From the NCBI GenBank assembly GCA_036494005.1, contig DASXOV010000021.1, forward strand, positions 1-64,000: 64,000 nucleotides of DNA, written 5' to 3'. Shown piece by piece: positions 17,287 to 25,980 of this stretch. The DNA comes from GCA-003244245 sp036494005 (GTDB lineage: Bacteria; Actinomycetota; Actinomycetes; Mycobacteriales; Pseudonocardiaceae). Numbering within the stretch: the first letter of the stretch is position 1; every line of letters begins with the position of its first letter. The notes below the pieces were generated by a model, which worked only from the letters and a program-made list of their open reading frames with translations, was not told the origin of the DNA and searched no databases. A program made the position numbers and the translations under genes.

Positions 17287-18420
17287 TCACTCGATGGTGC
17301 TCACGAGAGCCGGCTCGGGATGATGGTGGCGGGCGGCGGCGATCCGGACCGCCTCGGCCACAGCGCGTCCTATCGCCTGCGGCACCAGCGCCAGGATCGA
17401 GCCACCGAACCCGCCGCCGGTCATCCGGGCACCCAGTGCTCCGGCCGCGCGGGCCGCGTCCACCGCGCAGTCCAGTTCGGGGCTGGACACCTCGAAGTCG
17501 TCCCGCAGTGAGTCGTGCGAGGCGTCCATCAACCCACCGATCTCCCGGGGCCTGCCCCGCTCCAGCAAGGTCACGACCGATCGCACCCGGGCGATCTCGC
17601 TGATCACGTGCCGGGCCCGGCTACGCAGCAGTGGATCGGCCAGGCCATTGACGCCACTGACGTCGGCCTCCCGCAGGCTTGGCACGCCCAGGGCCGCCGC
17701 GGCCTGTTCGACGCTGCGCCGACGCTGCGCGTACCGCCCTTCGGTCAACCGATGCGGCGCCCTGGTGTCGATCACCAGCAAGGCCAGCCCTTCGGCGGCC
17801 GGCTGCAACGGCAGGTGGCGCACCGTCCCGTCCCGGCAGTCCAGCAGCACGGCGTGCCCCGGAGTGCAGCGCAGCACCGCGATCTGGTCCATCCCGCCGG
17901 TCGGCGCGCCGACGATCTCGTTCTCTGCGCGGCGGCACGCTGTGGCCAGCATCGACCGTCCGGTCCCGGTCCGGGCCAGTCCGAGCTCGGCCAGCGCGTC
18001 CACCGCCAGCGCGACCGCGCACTCCAATGCGGCCGACGAGGCCAGTCCGGCGCCCGGTGGTACCGAATCGCCGACCAGCAGGTCCAGCCCCGGTACCGGG
18101 TGCCCGGCGGCGCGCAACGCCCACACCACCCCCGCCGGGTAGCCCGCCCAGCCGGGCGGGTGACCGGGTCGCATCGCCGTCACCGAACCGTTCCAGGGCG
18201 GGGAGCCCGGGTGCTGCGAGCGCAGCCGCAGCAGACCGTCGTCCCTGGCCGCGGCCGCCACCACGGTGCGCTGCGGCAGCGGCAGCGGCAGGCACAGTCC
18301 GCCGGCGTAGTCCACGTGCTCACCGATCAGGTTCACCCGGCCGGGAGCGGCCCACTGGCCGTGGGGCTCGCGACCGAACTCGGCGCGGAACACCGCCCGT
18401 AACGCCGCGCCGGTGCTCAT
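17287..18420 (-). CDS. galK: Galactokinase
   Basis: A GHMP-family kinase that phosphorylates galactose at C1 with ATP. The 377 residues include the galactokinase signature GRVNLIGEHVDYAGG (27-41), the GHMP ATP loop PPGAGLASSAALECA and the C-terminal RMTGGGFGGSILALV loop. The ATG overlaps the galT stop by four bases (ATGA), so translation is coupled to galT. No galE lies in the window, so UDP-glucose epimerisation must come from elsewhere. galKT is not part of the mycobacterial gene order at this place. Confidence 0.95.
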   Translation of the reverse strand: MSTGAALRAVFRAEFGREPHGQWAAPGRVNLIGEHVDYAGGLCLPLPLPQRTVVAAAARDDGLLRLRSQHPGSPPWNGSVTAMRPGHPPGWAGYPAGVVWALRAAGHPVPGLDLLVGDSVPPGAGLASSAALECAVALAVDALAELGLARTGTGRSMLATACRRAENEIVGAPTGGMDQIAVLRCTPGHAVLLDCRDGTVRHLPLQPAAEGLALLVIDTRAPHRLTEGRYAQRRRSVEQAAAALGVPSLREADVSGVNGLADPLLRSRARHVISEIARVRSVVTLLERGRPREIGGLMDASHDSLRDDFEVSSPELDCAVDAARAAGALGARMTGGGFGGSILALVPQAIGRAVAEAVRIAAARHHHPEPALVSTIE

Positions 18421-19541
18421 CGCAGCTCTCGGAACCGGGCCGCGATGCGTTCGGGCGTGGTGTCGTTGAGCCAGGCCCCCAGCCCGGACTCGGAACCGGC
18501 CAGATATTTCAGCTTCCCGGCGGCCCGGCGGGTGGAGAACAGCTGCAGGTGCAGCCGGGTGAGCTCGCGTCCCTTGCCGACCGGGGCCTGGTGCCAGCCC
18601 GCGACGTAGGGCACCGGCCCCGGATCACCCTGATCGGCGAAGAAGCCGTCCACCCGGCGCAGCAGCGCAGGGTAGAGCGTGGCCAGTTCGGCGCGCTCGG
18701 TGCCGTCCAGCGCGGCGAAGTCGGGCACCGCCCGGTGCGGCATCAGGTGCAACTCCACCGGCCACCGCGCCGCGGCCGGTACGTACGCGGTCCACGTCGC
18801 GCCCCGGTGCACCACCCGGGTTCCGGCCCGCACTTCGGCGGCGAGCACGTCGGAGAGCAGGTCCGACCCGGTGTTCACCCGGTACTCGGCGGCCCGGGTC
18901 AACAGCCGCTCGGTGCGCGGGGGGAGGAACGGATAGCCGTAGATCTGCCCGTGCGGGTGGGAGAGAGTCACCCCGGTCTCCGGGCCCCGGTTCTCGAAGC
19001 AGAACACCTGGCGGATCCCGTCCACTCCGGACAGCTCCCTGGTGCGGTCGGCCCAGGCGTCGATCACCGTGGTGACCCGGCGCGCGGTGAGCGCGGCGAA
19101 CGACGAACTGTGTTCGCTGGTGAAGCAGACCACCTCGCACCGGCCGGTCGCCGGTCGCTGTGGCCAGAGCGGCTCGCCGTCCACCAGGGCGGGCACCGGT
19201 CCGGCCTGCGGCTCGAACGAAGGGAACCGGTTGCCGAAGACGACCACGTCGTAGTCCTGGGCCGGGATCTCGGTGAGCGTGCCCTCCCGGCTGGGGCACA
19301 GCGGACAGGCCGTGGACGTGGGCAGGGACGTGGGCAGGTGCGTGCGGTCCATCCGGTGTGCCGCGATCGTCACCCACTCCCCGGTGAGCACGTCGAACCG
19401 CATGGTGGGCTGCGCATGACCGGCAGGCAGCCCGCGGCTGTCGTGGCTGGTCCGGGTCGCAGCTCCGGACACGTATGGTTCCCGATCGTCGTAATAGGTC
19501 AGAGCGCGCCCGTCGGACAACGGGATTCGAGTGATCCGCAC
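18417..19541 (-). CDS. galT: Galactose-1-phosphate uridylyltransferase
   Basis: Exchanges UMP between UDP-glucose and galactose-1-phosphate (Leloir pathway). The 374-residue sequence has the N-terminal FDVLTGEWVTIAAHRMDR, zinc-site cysteines in CPLCPSREG, the NRFPSFEP strand and the catalytic HPH triad in TLSHPHGQIYGYPF. The C-terminal part carries the second domain (MPHRAVPDFAAL, GWHQAPVGKGRELTRLHLQLFS). It starts with GTG 19541, preceded by AAAGGAG at a somewhat long distance. It is the first gene of a galT-galK operon, divergent from ilvE. Confidence 0.95.
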   Translation of the reverse strand: MRITRIPLSDGRALTYYDDREPYVSGAATRTSHDSRGLPAGHAQPTMRFDVLTGEWVTIAAHRMDRTHLPTSLPTSTACPLCPSREGTLTEIPAQDYDVVVFGNRFPSFEPQAGPVPALVDGEPLWPQRPATGRCEVVCFTSEHSSSFAALTARRVTTVIDAWADRTRELSGVDGIRQVFCFENRGPETGVTLSHPHGQIYGYPFLPPRTERLLTRAAEYRVNTGSDLLSDVLAAEVRAGTRVVHRGATWTAYVPAAARWPVELHLMPHRAVPDFAALDGTERAELATLYPALLRRVDGFFADQGDPGPVPYVAGWHQAPVGKGRELTRLHLQLFSTRRAAGKLKYLAGSESGLGAWLNDTTPERIAARFRELR

Positions 19542-19638
19542 CGGATTACCCTGCTCCTTTCACCTGGCTCAGCATGGCGGACGGGCGGCTTAGTGGGACG
19601 TCATACCATTTTGCCGCGCGAAGAGTTACCGTCCTCCT

Positions 19639-20742
19639 ATGAGCGCCGCGCCACCGTTCACCCGCCTGCCACACCCGTCTCCCACGACGCCGCAGCGCAG
19701 GTCAGAGATCCTCGCCGCACCTGGTTTCGGGGCCTACTTCACCGACCACATGGTGCAGATCGACTGGACCGCGGGCGGGGCCTGGCAACCCCCTGAGATC
19801 GGTCCCTACCGCCCGCTGGTGATGGATCCGGCGGTGATGGTGCTGCACTACGGCCAGGCGATCTTCGAAGGTCTCAAGGTCTACCGGCAGCCGGACGGCA
19901 CGGTCGCCTCGTTCCGGCCGCTGGCCAACGCAGCCCGGTTCCGCTCGTCGGCCCGCCGGATGGCGATGCCCGAGCTGCCGGAGGAGCTGTTCCTGGCTTC
20001 GCTGCGGGAGCTGGTGCATGCCGACGTCGAGTGGGTGCCTGCGGCCGGTGGTGAGGACTCGCTGTACCTGCGGCCGCTCCTGTTCGCAACCGAGGTGGGG
20101 ATCGGGTTGCGTCCCGCCACGGCCTACAAGTACCTGCTCATCGCCTCACCGGCCGGCCCGTATTTCCGCGACGGGCTCAAGCCGGTCAGCGTGTGGCTGT
20201 CCACCGAATACGTCCGGGCCGCCCCGGACGGCACCGGTGCCGCCAAATTCGCCGGGAACTACGCCGCCTCGTTGGTGGCCCAGCAGCAGGCCGCTGCCGA
20301 GGGCTGCGATCAGGTGGTGTGGCTCGACGCCGTCGAGCGACGCTGGGTGGAGGAGATGGGGACGAACAACCTCTACTTCGTCTTCGGGGAGGGACGGCAG
20401 GCTCGGCTGGTGACCCCGGAGCTCACCGGGACCCTGCTGCCCGGCATCACCCGCGACTCCTTGCTCACCTTGGCCCGGGACCTCGGGTTCGGCGTCGAGG
20501 AGCGACGGATCTCGACCGAGGAGTGGGAGAAAGGTGTGGAGACCGGGGACATTTCGGAGGTCTTCGCCTGCGGCACAGCCGCGGTGATCACCCCGGTCGG
20601 TCGGGTGGCTTACTCCGGTGGCGGGTACACCATAGGCACCGGTGAACCCGGTCCGGTCACCAGCCGGTTGCGTGCGGCGCTCACCGCGATCCAGCGTGGC
20701 GCGGCGCCCGATTCACACGGCTGGATGGTGCCGCTCACCTGA
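19639..20742 (+). CDS. ilvE: Branched-chain amino acid aminotransferase
   Basis: A PLP enzyme interconverting branched-chain amino acids and their 2-oxoacids. The 367-residue length and the order LHYGQAIFEGLKVYR, FRPLANAARF, LYLRPLLFATE and GTGAAKFAGNYAASLVAQQ (PLP lysine K203) match fold-type IV BCATs of the eukaryote-like group found in actinobacteria. WVEEMGTNNLYFVF and CGTAAVITPVG are the cofactor phosphate and substrate loops. It corresponds to Rv2210c. It is followed by a small hairpin before the convergent cob genes. Confidence 0.96.
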   Translation: MSAAPPFTRLPHPSPTTPQRRSEILAAPGFGAYFTDHMVQIDWTAGGAWQPPEIGPYRPLVMDPAVMVLHYGQAIFEGLKVYRQPDGTVASFRPLANAARFRSSARRMAMPELPEELFLASLRELVHADVEWVPAAGGEDSLYLRPLLFATEVGIGLRPATAYKYLLIASPAGPYFRDGLKPVSVWLSTEYVRAAPDGTGAAKFAGNYAASLVAQQQAAAEGCDQVVWLDAVERRWVEEMGTNNLYFVFGEGRQARLVTPELTGTLLPGITRDSLLTLARDLGFGVEERRISTEEWEKGVETGDISEVFACGTAAVITPVGRVAYSGGGYTIGTGEPGPVTSRLRAALTAIQRGAAPDSHGWMVPLT

Positions 20743-20753
20743 TGGGGAACTAC

Positions 20754-20774
20754 CGGGTCAGCCAGGCTGACCCG
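20754..20774. terminator. Hairpin between ilvE and cobS
   Basis: The sequence CGGGTCAG-CCAGG-CTGACCCG forms a perfect 8-bp stem with a 5-base loop, placed 12 bases after the ilvE stop and 12 bases after the cobS stop on the opposite strand. It is suited to stop both convergent transcripts. Confidence 0.55.
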
Positions 20775-20786
20775 ATGGCTCAGCGC

Positions 20787-21536
20787 TCACCCGATGGCGC
20801 AGACGGTGAGGACCACGGTGGTGGCCAGTTCACTCGCCGCGCCCAGCACGTCCCCCGTGACACCGCCGAACCGGCGGCTGGTGTGCGCCGACAGAGCGAC
20901 CACCACCAGGCCGGCCGTGCCGACCGCGAGTGCGCCCTGCCAGGCGCGTGCGGGCACCGCGAGCGACCCGCAGGCCAGCAGGAGGAGCGTCCAGGCCGGT
21001 GCGGCAGCGCGCGGCTGGCTCCCGGCCACCAGCGCTCCCAGGCCTTCGGGACGGGCCGGTGGCACTCCGGCTCGGGCGCACCAGCTGAAGGTGACTCGCC
21101 CCGAGGTCACCGCCAGTACCACGGCGAGCCACCGGCCGGTCCCGGTCAGTGCCCCCAGCGCCGCCGCCTGGGCGGTCAGCACCAGCACCAGCGTCACCAC
21201 CGCGAACGGCCCGGCCGAGCCGTCCCGCATCACCGCGAGCGCCCGCTGCGGCCCGCCGTAGCAGCCCAGCCCGTCGGCGGTGTCGGCCAGGCCGTCCAGG
21301 TGCATACCTCGGGTCAGAACGGCCAGTACCGCCACCACCGCCAGCCCGGCCAGCAGCGGCGGGGTGCCCAGCGCGTGCAAGGCGGCCAGCACTCCCACGG
21401 CCACCACACCCAGCGCGGCACCCAGCGCCGGAGCCCAGTACAGCGCCCTGCGGGCCACCGCCCGATCCACATCGCGGGGGACCCGCACCGGCAGCACCGT
21501 CAGCCAGGATGCCGCCAGCGCGAGTCCGCGGATCAC
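20787..21536 (-). CDS. cobS: Adenosylcobinamide-GDP ribazoletransferase
   Basis: A membrane enzyme joining alpha-ribazole to adenosylcobinamide-GDP, the last step of cobalamin nucleotide-loop assembly. The 249-residue protein has several hydrophobic helices, the opening GLALAASWLTVLPVRVP and the conserved acidic HLDGLADTADGLG and RDGSAGPFAVV motifs. Its GTG start overlaps the cobT TGA by four bases (GTGA), so the two are translationally coupled. It is the last gene of the cobU-cobT-cobS set. Confidence 0.93.
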   Translation of the reverse strand: MIRGLALAASWLTVLPVRVPRDVDRAVARRALYWAPALGAALGVVAVGVLAALHALGTPPLLAGLAVVAVLAVLTRGMHLDGLADTADGLGCYGGPQRALAVMRDGSAGPFAVVTLVLVLTAQAAALGALTGTGRWLAVVLAVTSGRVTFSWCARAGVPPARPEGLGALVAGSQPRAAAPAWTLLLLACGSLAVPARAWQGALAVGTAGLVVVALSAHTSRRFGGVTGDVLGAASELATTVVLTVCAIG

Positions 21537-22618
21537 GGAGTGGGCACCCGATCATCCGCGGGTCCGGAGACGCCCGCGTCGTCGAAGGTGGCCATCTCGG
21601 CGAGCACCCGGACGGCCATCTGGAGCAGTGGAAGCGCGGACACCGCTCCGGTGCCCTCGCCGAGCCGCATCCCCAGGTCCAGCACGGGCTGCAGTTGCAG
21701 GTGCTCCAGCACCAGGCTGTGCGCGGGTTCCACCGACCGGTGCCCGGCGACCCACCACTCGCGGGCCCCCGGCGCGAGCTCCTCGGCGAGCAACGCCGCC
21801 GCTCCGGCGGCCAGTCCGTCGAGGATCACCGGGGTGCGCCGGACGGCGGCCTGGGCCAGGAACCCGGCCATCGCCGCGAAGTCGGCGCCACCGGCGGTGC
21901 GCAACAGTGCGACCGGGTCGGTGAGGACCCGCCGTGCTCGGCGCAGCGCGTCGCGGATCGCCGCGGTCTTGCGCATCCAGTGCTCATCGTCGATTCCGGT
22001 GCCGCGGCCCACCACCGCCACCGGCTCCGCCCCGGTGAGTGCGGCCACCAGCACTGCCGCCGGAGTGGTGTTCCCGATCCCCATATCGCCCGCGATGAGC
22101 AGATCGGCGCCTCGGTCGACCTCCTCGTCGGCGATCGTGACCCCGGCGGCCAGCGCCCGGGTCACCTCCTGGTCGCTCAGCGCGTCCTCGCGATCGATCG
22201 CGCCGCTGCTACGGCGAACCTTGTACCGGGTGAGCGGCGGCGGCAGTTCCGGTGCGGTCGGTTCGGAGCCGATCTCCCAGTCCACGGCCATGTCCACCAC
22301 CCGCACCGCCGCACCGGCCGCGGCGGCGAGCACGTTCACCGCGGCCCCTCCGGCCAGGAAATTGCCGACCATCTGCCGGGTGACCTCGCTCGGATAGGCG
22401 GAGACCCCGTGCGCCGCGACGCCGTGATCCCCGGCGAACACCACCACCTGCGGCCTGGCGAACGGCCGTGGCGGACAACTGCCCTGACATGCGGCGACCC
22501 AGACTCCCAGCTCCTCAAGGCGGCCCAGCGAGCCCGCGGGCTTGGTGAGCTGCTCGTGGCGGGCCACCGCCTCCCGGCGGGCCTGCTGATCGGGCGGTGT
22601 GACCCGGGCGAACTCCAC
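21533..22618 (-). CDS. cobT: Nicotinate-nucleotide:DMB phosphoribosyltransferase
   Basis: Makes alpha-ribazole phosphate from nicotinate mononucleotide and dimethylbenzimidazole. The 361-residue sequence has LTKPAGSLGRLEELGVW near the N-terminus, VVVFAGDHGVAAHGVSAYP, the GIGNTTPAAVLVAAL motif and the catalytic Glu in GMRLGEGTGAVSALPLLQ. It starts with GTG 22618. Between it and cobU there are about 100 bases without a cobalamin riboswitch that I could see. Confidence 0.95.
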   Translation of the reverse strand: MEFARVTPPDQQARREAVARHEQLTKPAGSLGRLEELGVWVAACQGSCPPRPFARPQVVVFAGDHGVAAHGVSAYPSEVTRQMVGNFLAGGAAVNVLAAAAGAAVRVVDMAVDWEIGSEPTAPELPPPLTRYKVRRSSGAIDREDALSDQEVTRALAAGVTIADEEVDRGADLLIAGDMGIGNTTPAAVLVAALTGAEPVAVVGRGTGIDDEHWMRKTAAIRDALRRARRVLTDPVALLRTAGGADFAAMAGFLAQAAVRRTPVILDGLAAGAAALLAEELAPGAREWWVAGHRSVEPAHSLVLEHLQLQPVLDLGMRLGEGTGAVSALPLLQMAVRVLAEMATFDDAGVSGPADDRVPTP

Positions 22619-22721
22619 GTGCTGCTCCTCGTCTGCTGAATGTCTGCTCTGTGTTCTGGTGCCGTATCACCCGGGGGCGGTCGGGTGCCCTCACTATCGT
22701 GCCCCTCCGGCCGGTCCTGGC

Positions 22722-23276
22722 TCAGCGCAGCCGCACCGGCAGTCCTGCCACCAGCAGCAGAACCTGGTCGCAGACCGCGGCAAGAGCAGCGTTGAGTGCG
22801 CCCAGTTCGTCGCGGAACAGCCGCCCGGCGTGCGTGGCCGGTATCACGCCCAGCCCCACCTCGGCGCTGACCAGCACCAGCCGGGCCGGGCAGGCCGCCA
22901 CCACGGCAACCAGCTCAGCGCAGCGGGTCCGGCAGACCGCCAGCGCGGCGGGCCCACCCTCCCAGGCCGCTGCATCGTCCAGCTCGCCGGTCAGCCAGGT
23001 CGCGATGTCGTCGACAAGTGCCGGCACCTGGCCGATCTGCCGCAGCGCTGCGGGTAGATCGGCCGGTTCGACGGTCCGCCAGCCCGGCGGCCTGCGGGCG
23101 ACGTGCGCCGCGATCCGCGCCTCCCAGCCGGGATCGTCGGGGCGTCGCCGGGCGGTCGCCAGGTAGTCGACCCGGGCGTCCCCCAGCAGGCCCTCCGCGT
23201 GCGCGGACTTGCCCGAGCGCGCGCCGCCGAGTACCAGCGTCCGCACATCGACCTCCCGACCGCCGACCTCACTCAC
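22722..23276 (-). CDS. cobU: Adenosylcobinamide kinase/guanylyltransferase
   Basis: A bifunctional enzyme that phosphorylates adenosylcobinamide and attaches GMP. The 184-residue protein begins with a P-loop (VLGGARSGKSAHAEGL); later it has DDIATWLTGELDD and the LVLVSAEVGLGVIPATHAGRLFRDELGALN segment characteristic of CobU. The start may be GTG 23276 or a GTG ten codons later that places the P-loop near residue 6 as in most homologues. With cobT and cobS this gives the complete nucleotide-loop module except the phosphatase. Confidence 0.93.
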   Translation of the reverse strand: MSEVGGREVDVRTLVLGGARSGKSAHAEGLLGDARVDYLATARRRPDDPGWEARIAAHVARRPPGWRTVEPADLPAALRQIGQVPALVDDIATWLTGELDDAAAWEGGPAALAVCRTRCAELVAVVAACPARLVLVSAEVGLGVIPATHAGRLFRDELGALNAALAAVCDQVLLLVAGLPVRLR

Positions 23277-23358
23277 CGGTCGACCTCACTCACCTCCGTC
23301 GCCCAGCCGGTGACGCTACCGTCGGGTCCGGCGACGGTGGTTGAGGAGGGCAGGAGAG

Positions 23359-23553
23359 ATGGTTCTGCGGTGGCGCTACGAGGACCCGCACGGCGGCGCG
23401 GTCGCCGGTCCGAAGATCACGTTCGTCGACCAGTCCGACGCCGAGGAGTGGCTCGGTCGCGAGTGGCAGGGCCTGCTTGACGACGGCGTGGAGGCGGTCA
23501 CGCTGCTCGACGGCACGGACGAGGTCTACGGCCCGATGAGCCTGCGGCCCTGA
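23359..23553 (+). CDS. Small conserved protein, unknown function
   Basis: A 64-residue acidic protein starting at ATG 23359 with GGCAGGAG just upstream. The sequence is VLRWRYEDPHGG, then a DQSDAEEWLGREWQGLL helix and VEAVTLLDGTDEVYGPM. It looks like a small alpha/beta protein without membrane segment or metal motif. I know similar short ORFs beside the cobU/DUF3043 genes in other Pseudonocardiaceae but no function. It is convergent with the DUF3043 gene at 15 bases. Confidence 0.6.
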   Translation: MVLRWRYEDPHGGAVAGPKITFVDQSDAEEWLGREWQGLLDDGVEAVTLLDGTDEVYGPMSLRP

Positions 23554-23568
23554 CGCGATCCGGGTGGT

Positions 23569-24210
23569 CTAGGAGATCTGCTCGCCGCGACCGACGCGGG
23601 GTTTGGGTGCTCGTAGCTTGCGCAGCTGAGTGGCTCTGGTCAGTGCGTAGAACCCCACGCTCAGCGCGGACACCGTCTCCTCGGGGAAGCGTTCCCGCAC
23701 GCGACGGCTGATGATCACGCCGAGCAGCACACCCTCGGCGATCATCGTGACGAGCATCGCCATGGACAGCAGCGAGACGTACTGCTGGATCGCGGGGGAG
23801 GGCACCAGGATCACCAGCACCACCAGCAGCGCCAGCGGCATGAACAGGCCTGCGATGTTGCGCCGGGAGTCCACCAGATCCCGGATGTAGGCCTTCACCG
23901 GACCGCGGTCTCGCGGCATGAGGTACTTCTCGTCCCCGGCCATCATCCGCTCGCGCCGCACGGCGGCCGCCTCGCGGCGTTCGTTCTTGGACCCGCGCAT
24001 CCGGCGCAGCGCTTCGCGCTGGTTCTTCGGCGGCGGCGGCGCCGGACCCCGCTTGCGTGCCTCGGACTCGCGGCGGCTGGGGGTGGGCCTGCCCTTACCG
24101 GGCGTGCGAGACCGCTGCAGCGGTTCGTCGGAGTCGGGCGTGACGTCGGCCGCCGGCTCCTGCTGGGAATCGGCGGCTCCGGAGCCGGCCTTGCCGCGCA
24201 GGAACCTCAC
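23569..24210 (-). CDS. DUF3043 membrane protein (Rv2206-like)
   Basis: A 213-residue protein. The first half is hydrophilic, with Pro-, Arg- and Lys-rich low complexity (KGRPTPSRRESEARKRGPAPPPPKNQREALRRMRG), followed by DEKYLMPRDRGPVKAYIRDLVDSRRNIAGLF, the DUF3043 hallmark, and two transmembrane helices (MPLALLVVLVILVP and LLSMAMLVTMIAEGVLLGVII). The basic C-terminus faces the cytoplasm. The function is unknown. It is divergent from the glycerate kinase gene, as Rv2206 is from Rv2205c. Confidence 0.82.
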   Translation of the reverse strand: MRFLRGKAGSGAADSQQEPAADVTPDSDEPLQRSRTPGKGRPTPSRRESEARKRGPAPPPPKNQREALRRMRGSKNERREAAAVRRERMMAGDEKYLMPRDRGPVKAYIRDLVDSRRNIAGLFMPLALLVVLVILVPSPAIQQYVSLLSMAMLVTMIAEGVLLGVIISRRVRERFPEETVSALSVGFYALTRATQLRKLRAPKPRVGRGEQIS

Positions 24211-24294
24211 GGCGCTAGCTTATGACAATCGATCGGGGCCGTTGACACCGTTCGGGGACTATGGCCACCGTTCGGGGGCGTAGCCTGCCCGGGT

Positions 24295-25407
24295 GTGCGT
24301 GTGTTGATCGCCCCGGACTGCTTCGGCGGGACGCTGACCGCGGTGCAGGCGGCGGAGGCGGTCGGACGCGGATGGCGCCGCGGGGCCCCGTCCGATGAGC
24401 TGGTGCTGCGCCCGCTGGCCGATGGCGGGCCCGGTTTCGTGGACGTGTTGCACGCTGCGCTTGGCGGGACGGTGCACACCACATCGGTCACCGGCGCGGT
24501 GGGGCAACCGGTGGCGGCTCGCTGGCTGGAACACGAGGGCACCGGCTACGTGGAGAGCGCGCAGGCGTGCGGCCTGCACCAGGTAACGCCCGAGCGCCGG
24601 GACGCCCGGATCGCGACCAGTCGCGGAGTGGGAGAGCTCATCGCCGAGGTGCGCGACGCGGGTCTGGGCACCGCCGTGGTGGGCTTGGGTGGCTCGGCCA
24701 GCTCCGATGGCGGGGCTGGGGCGCTGGCCGCGCTGGGTGCGGTTGCGGTGGACGCAGCAGGCCGCCCGCTGCCGCACGGCGGCGCCGCCCTGGCCCGCTG
24801 TGTCCGGCTGGACGGCCGGGCCGAGCTGGCGGGCCTTCGGCTGGTGGCCGCCGCGGACGTCACCAACCCACTGCTCGGCGGCCAGGGCGCGGCCGAGGTG
24901 TTCGGCCCGCAGAAGGGTGCCGGGCCCGAGCAGGTTCAGGAGCTGGAGGCGGCGCTGACCCGATGGGCCGCGGTGTTGGAGACGGCGACCGGGCGAGCGG
25001 TTCGGGAACTGCCCGCGGCGGGGGCGGCGGGCGGCCTCGGCGCCGCACTGCTGGGGCTGGGTGCCGAGAGTGTGTCCGGCGCGCGGCTGGTGGCCACCCG
25101 CACCGGGCTGGACGATGCGCTGGACACGGTCGAGTTGGTGGTCACCGGCGAAGGCAGCTTCGACTGGCAGTCGCTGCGCGGCAAGCTGGTGACCGCACTC
25201 GCCGAGGGCGCCGCGCAGCGCGGCCTGCCGTGCATCGTGGTGGCGGGGCAGGTGTCGGTCGGTCGCAGGGAAGCGGCCGCGGCCGGGGTTGCCTGCACCT
25301 ACTCCGCGGCAGAGCTGGCCGGTTCGGTGGCGGCCGCATTGGCCGATCCGGTGAGTACGCTGGAAGCGAGTGCCGAACAAGCCGCCAGACAGTGGGGCGA
25401 CCCGTGA
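24295..25407 (+). CDS. Glycerate kinase (GK-I family)
   Basis: Phosphorylates D-glycerate using ATP. The 370-residue sequence has the type-I family opening VRVLIAPDCFGGTLTAVQAAEAVGRGW, LRPLADGGPGFVDVL, VGLGGSASSDGGAGALAALGA, ADVTNPLLGGQGAAEVFGPQKGA and ELVVTGEGSFDWQSLRGK. It starts at GTG 24295; another GTG two bases earlier is out of frame. Orthologous in place to Rv2205c. The product (2- or 3-phosphoglycerate) cannot be read from sequence. The frame runs to within 120 bases of the Fe-S carrier gene. Confidence 0.9.
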   Translation: MRVLIAPDCFGGTLTAVQAAEAVGRGWRRGAPSDELVLRPLADGGPGFVDVLHAALGGTVHTTSVTGAVGQPVAARWLEHEGTGYVESAQACGLHQVTPERRDARIATSRGVGELIAEVRDAGLGTAVVGLGGSASSDGGAGALAALGAVAVDAAGRPLPHGGAALARCVRLDGRAELAGLRLVAAADVTNPLLGGQGAAEVFGPQKGAGPEQVQELEAALTRWAAVLETATGRAVRELPAAGAAGGLGAALLGLGAESVSGARLVATRTGLDDALDTVELVVTGEGSFDWQSLRGKLVTALAEGAAQRGLPCIVVAGQVSVGRREAAAAGVACTYSAAELAGSVAAALADPVSTLEASAEQAARQWGDP

Positions 25408-25526
25408 GGTGACGCCAGATACCCAGTGGTGTGTCACCATGGACGGACGGGAATCACCCGTTGGCCGCGGGTGTTGCCCCGGTGCAGGAGGACGTCCGTG
25501 CCGAGCGCCGATCCCAGGGAGAGTCA

Positions 25527-25889
25527 ATGAGCGTGGAGAACATCGCCGACACCGACGTGCCGACCCACGGCGTCGAACTGACCGAAGCTGCCGCTATCAA
25601 GGCGAGGGCGTTGCTTGACCAAGAAGGCCGGACGGACATGCATCTGCGCATCGCGGTGCAGCCGGGCGGTTGTGCCGGGCTGCGCTACCAGCTGTTCTTC
25701 GATGAGCGCATGCTCGATGGTGATGCGAAGCGGGAGTTCGGCGGCTTGGCCGTGGTGGTGGACCGGATGAGCGGTCCCTATCTGCAGGGCGCCGTGATCG
25801 ACTTCGTCGACACTATCGAGAAGCAGGGTTTCACCATCGAGAATCCCAATGCCGGCGGGTCCTGCGCCTGCGGGGATTCCTTCAACTGA
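25527..25889 (+). CDS. A-type Fe-S cluster carrier (HesB/IscA/ErpA family)
   Basis: A 120-residue protein that passes Fe-S clusters to apo-proteins. It has the three conserved cysteines: C49 (QPGGCAGLRY) and C113/C115 in the terminal SCACGDSF. The start ATG 25527 follows GGGAGAGTCA. Orthologous by position to Rv2204c. Likely clients in this very window are LipA, the Rieske protein and perhaps others, but that is inference. It ends at a perfect bidirectional terminator. Confidence 0.93.
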   Translation: MSVENIADTDVPTHGVELTEAAAIKARALLDQEGRTDMHLRIAVQPGGCAGLRYQLFFDERMLDGDAKREFGGLAVVVDRMSGPYLQGAVIDFVDTIEKQGFTIENPNAGGSCACGDSFN

Positions 25890-25906
25890 GCCCAGTTCTG
25901 ACGGTT

Positions 25907-25943
25907 CGAGGGCCGCGAATCCGGCACGGATTCGCGGCCCTCG
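25907..25943. terminator. Strong bidirectional hairpin, Fe-S carrier gene/asnB
   Basis: A perfect 17-bp inverted repeat with a 3-base loop (GCA) between two convergent genes. It begins 18 bases after the carrier gene stop and ends 37 bases beyond the asnB stop. No U-tract follows on either strand. Confidence 0.8.
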
Positions 25944-25980
25944 CCGTCCTGACGGTGTCGGCTCGCCGGGGGCTGCCGGG

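Noticed and set aside
22619..22721. Possible cobalamin riboswitch before cobT
   Set aside because: Only about 100 bases are available and the B12-box and adjoining helices are not seen; the same holds upstream of cobU.
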